Below, piece by piece: positions 62,152-64,000 of a stretch of 64,000 nt of DNA (positions are counted from its first letter, which is position 1; each line of letters begins with the position of its first letter). Origin of the DNA: Heterobilharzia americana (lineage: Eukaryota > Platyhelminthes > Trematoda > Strigeidida > Schistosomatidae); NCBI GenBank assembly GCA_944470555.2, contig OX104127.1:95504708-95568707 (forward strand), given 5' to 3'. The notes beneath the pieces were generated by a model. That model did no database searches. It worked only from the letters and a program-made list of their open reading frames with translations, and was not told where the DNA came from. A program made the position numbers and the translations under genes.

Positions 62152-62525
62152 TCAAATCTGAAAAACGTAATACTGCCTTATAATACACCTTCCTGTCTAC
62201 ACAATTCTGGGACCATGAAAAGTATCAGTTACCTAGTTATGAATATTGATACTGTCTTCCTCTTTTTGACAGTTTGGTGCTCATCACTCTCACAGCTATA
62301 AATATATGTACTCACCATTGTCAGCCTTATTCAATAGAATATTTGTTCCTACTATCCCAAGTGACTATAACTTTGTTACTACAAGGTATAATGAATATAT
62401 ATCAATATTATCATATAACATCTCATAAAATTTTACCCTGCAGAACGTAATTCGATCTACACTATATGAACTCATTTACCGGATACGTATTCAAGTCAAT
62501 AAAGAAGTGAATATTAGGCATTTTA
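62152..62525 (+). other. probable unc-13 3' UTR
   Basis: AT-rich sequence from the stop codon to just past a canonical AATAAA at 62498-62503. The end is inferred from the signal only. Schistosome 3' UTRs can be longer. Confidence 0.55.
62498..62503 (+). terminator. polyadenylation signal candidate AATAAA
   Basis: The first canonical hexamer I find after the stop codon, 347 bases downstream. Confidence 0.5.
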
Positions 62526-64000
62526 CGTCAACCACTTACAAAATTTTGTGTACATAGACAATACGAATATGTGCATGTGCATATTATTATCATTTACATT
62601 TTGGTTTCAACTCACTTTTATTATTTTTCGATTTTTATCAAAATAATTATTTATCACAACAATAATAATAATCCCTAGGAAATCGAATTATTACAGCAAT
62701 TTCCATTTATATATATATATATATATATGGTAATGTTTTTGGAATAGTTACCTAATAATATCTTTTGTGTTATATGTAGACAACAACTACTCTTTTAATC
62801 ATCAAACTATTAGCCTGCATATATATTATATTTATTTTGCTCCTCCGCCTCTTCTTCCCAAGTGATTTGGCTAAATTATTCACTTACTTTTATCTCTTAT
62901 TTTTCATGATATAAAAAAAGCTTGAAGATTGAAGAATGTCAATCGATAATCTTGTCTGACTACATCTGATAATGTTGCATCTAAACTCAGAGGATAAATG
63001 GAAACACAAACAACAAGAATGCAATATATTCCTCTTTATATTTCATCTTCTTAAGCATTCTAATGCGTCTGTTTACCGTTGGTTTGATACAAAATTATAA
63101 TTGTGGCTGTAGTGAAATGGTACAAAGTGTATACTTTGTTGTACATTACTACACTAAGTTTAGAGTGAAAAAGATGGTAACTTCTTCAAACATACAGACT
63201 GGCTGATAATTGATTACATCTATTATTATCCCTTTTTTTATAACTTCTTTAGTTCGTAAATGTAATTATTTATTTACTTATTCGGATTTATTTTATGCAT
63301 GTATTAATAAGAGACTGTGAGATGGCAATTGATGTGATATAATGAATATATATTCATTAATTACCTATCCTAAAATATCAAAATGAATTTTTCATGGCTT
63401 ATATCTATCTATCTTTGTATTGGTTGAATTTCAATTCTTCAATATTTGGTGAGTTTTCACATGGTTTGTACAAATAATAGTAAAAATTCTCTTATTGTTT
63501 ACTTCTAGAATTAGCTAAATGTTAGTCCCTGTGATAAGTAGAAGGCTATGCAGTGTGGTTAACATGCTATGAAGATATTTTCCTTATAAAAGTATCATGA
63601 GGAGTAATTAAGGTCCAAAATATCAGTTATTCAGATCACGAGAAAAGTTTGAAAAATTAAGGTATTCTTTTAATTGGATATTAGCCTCGATCTCAAAAGG
63701 GATCATTTCACAGAACAAAATCATGGGGGAGAGTTACTTGCAATTCATTTTTTAATGATTGCAAAGAAAAAATCGTTAAGAGCAGTGCTATTTGATGGTT
63801 TTGTTACCAGAATTGTTCAGTATTTTAAAATGTAACCTGGTTTGAAGTAATAATCCAGTCTAACTTTCTAAGATACATCTATTTTTTTCCTTTAATTACT
63901 GATCCCCTTCAGTACAGTAGTCAAAGAAAATAAGACTTAAACACAGCACTCAATAAAGTGGTAATATAAGCTGAAAAAAGAGAAACTACAACATCTATTC
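62526..64000. other. 3' flank of unc-13, no gene seen
   Basis: About 1.5 kb of AT-rich sequence with a short TA run (62708-62728). No open frame or repeat that I recognise. Confidence 0.7.
62708..62728. repeat. short (TA)n run
   Basis: About ten TA units in the 3' flank. Confidence 0.95.

Overview
The window is a stretch of animal genome that I read as a schistosome (blood fluke, genus Schistosoma). The base composition is AT-rich, the genes have long introns, and the repeats are schistosome-typical: Smα-type hammerhead/tRNA-like SINE units, RTE-type and CR1-like endonuclease/reverse-transcriptase retrotransposons, and Penelope-like elements (PLE). I cannot assign a species from the sequence alone.

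The one host gene I can support is the 3' part of unc-13 (Munc13 family, synaptic-vesicle priming) on the + strand. Fourteen coding exons run from 5107 to the stop codon at 62149-62151. All introns obey GT-AG and all reading phases close without gaps, giving 2,397 coding bases (798 residues plus stop). The exons encode the MUN domain with its MHD1 and MHD2 parts (exons 5107-39589) and the C-terminal C2C domain (exons 47358-62151). The 5' part (N-terminal C2A, C1 and C2B domains and the start of MUN) lies upstream of the window. A polyadenylation signal candidate is at 62498.

Everything else is intron or 3' flank, heavily loaded with repeats. Intron content by region: 1-5106, CR1-like and PLE relics; 5176-7316, a head-to-head SINE pair; 9659-15966, a decayed RTE element, a small inverted-repeat element (MITE) and a CR1-like 3' end; 16092-20501, Smα and SINE copies; 22944-25832, a 1.3-kb palindrome; 28205-37385, a PLE flanked by 300-bp inverted arms, a head-to-head SINE pair and a CR1-like RT fragment; 37497-39354, a head-to-head Smα pair; 39590-47357, PLE and CR1-like fragments, two MITEs and an RTE element inserted in one MITE; 47454-55829, PLE, SINE, RT fragment and Smα; 55990-61733, RTE and PLE copies. 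All retroelement copies are broken.

The most interesting non-coding signal is a tRNA-like SINE family, distinct from Smα, whose copies appear to carry their own hammerhead-ribozyme-like fold just downstream of the B box. Other notable items are the near-perfect palindrome, a three-copy MITE family, and repeated 5'-to-5' pairing of SINE copies. Repeat boundaries are by eye and usually good to about 10-50 bases. Exon boundaries are more exact.
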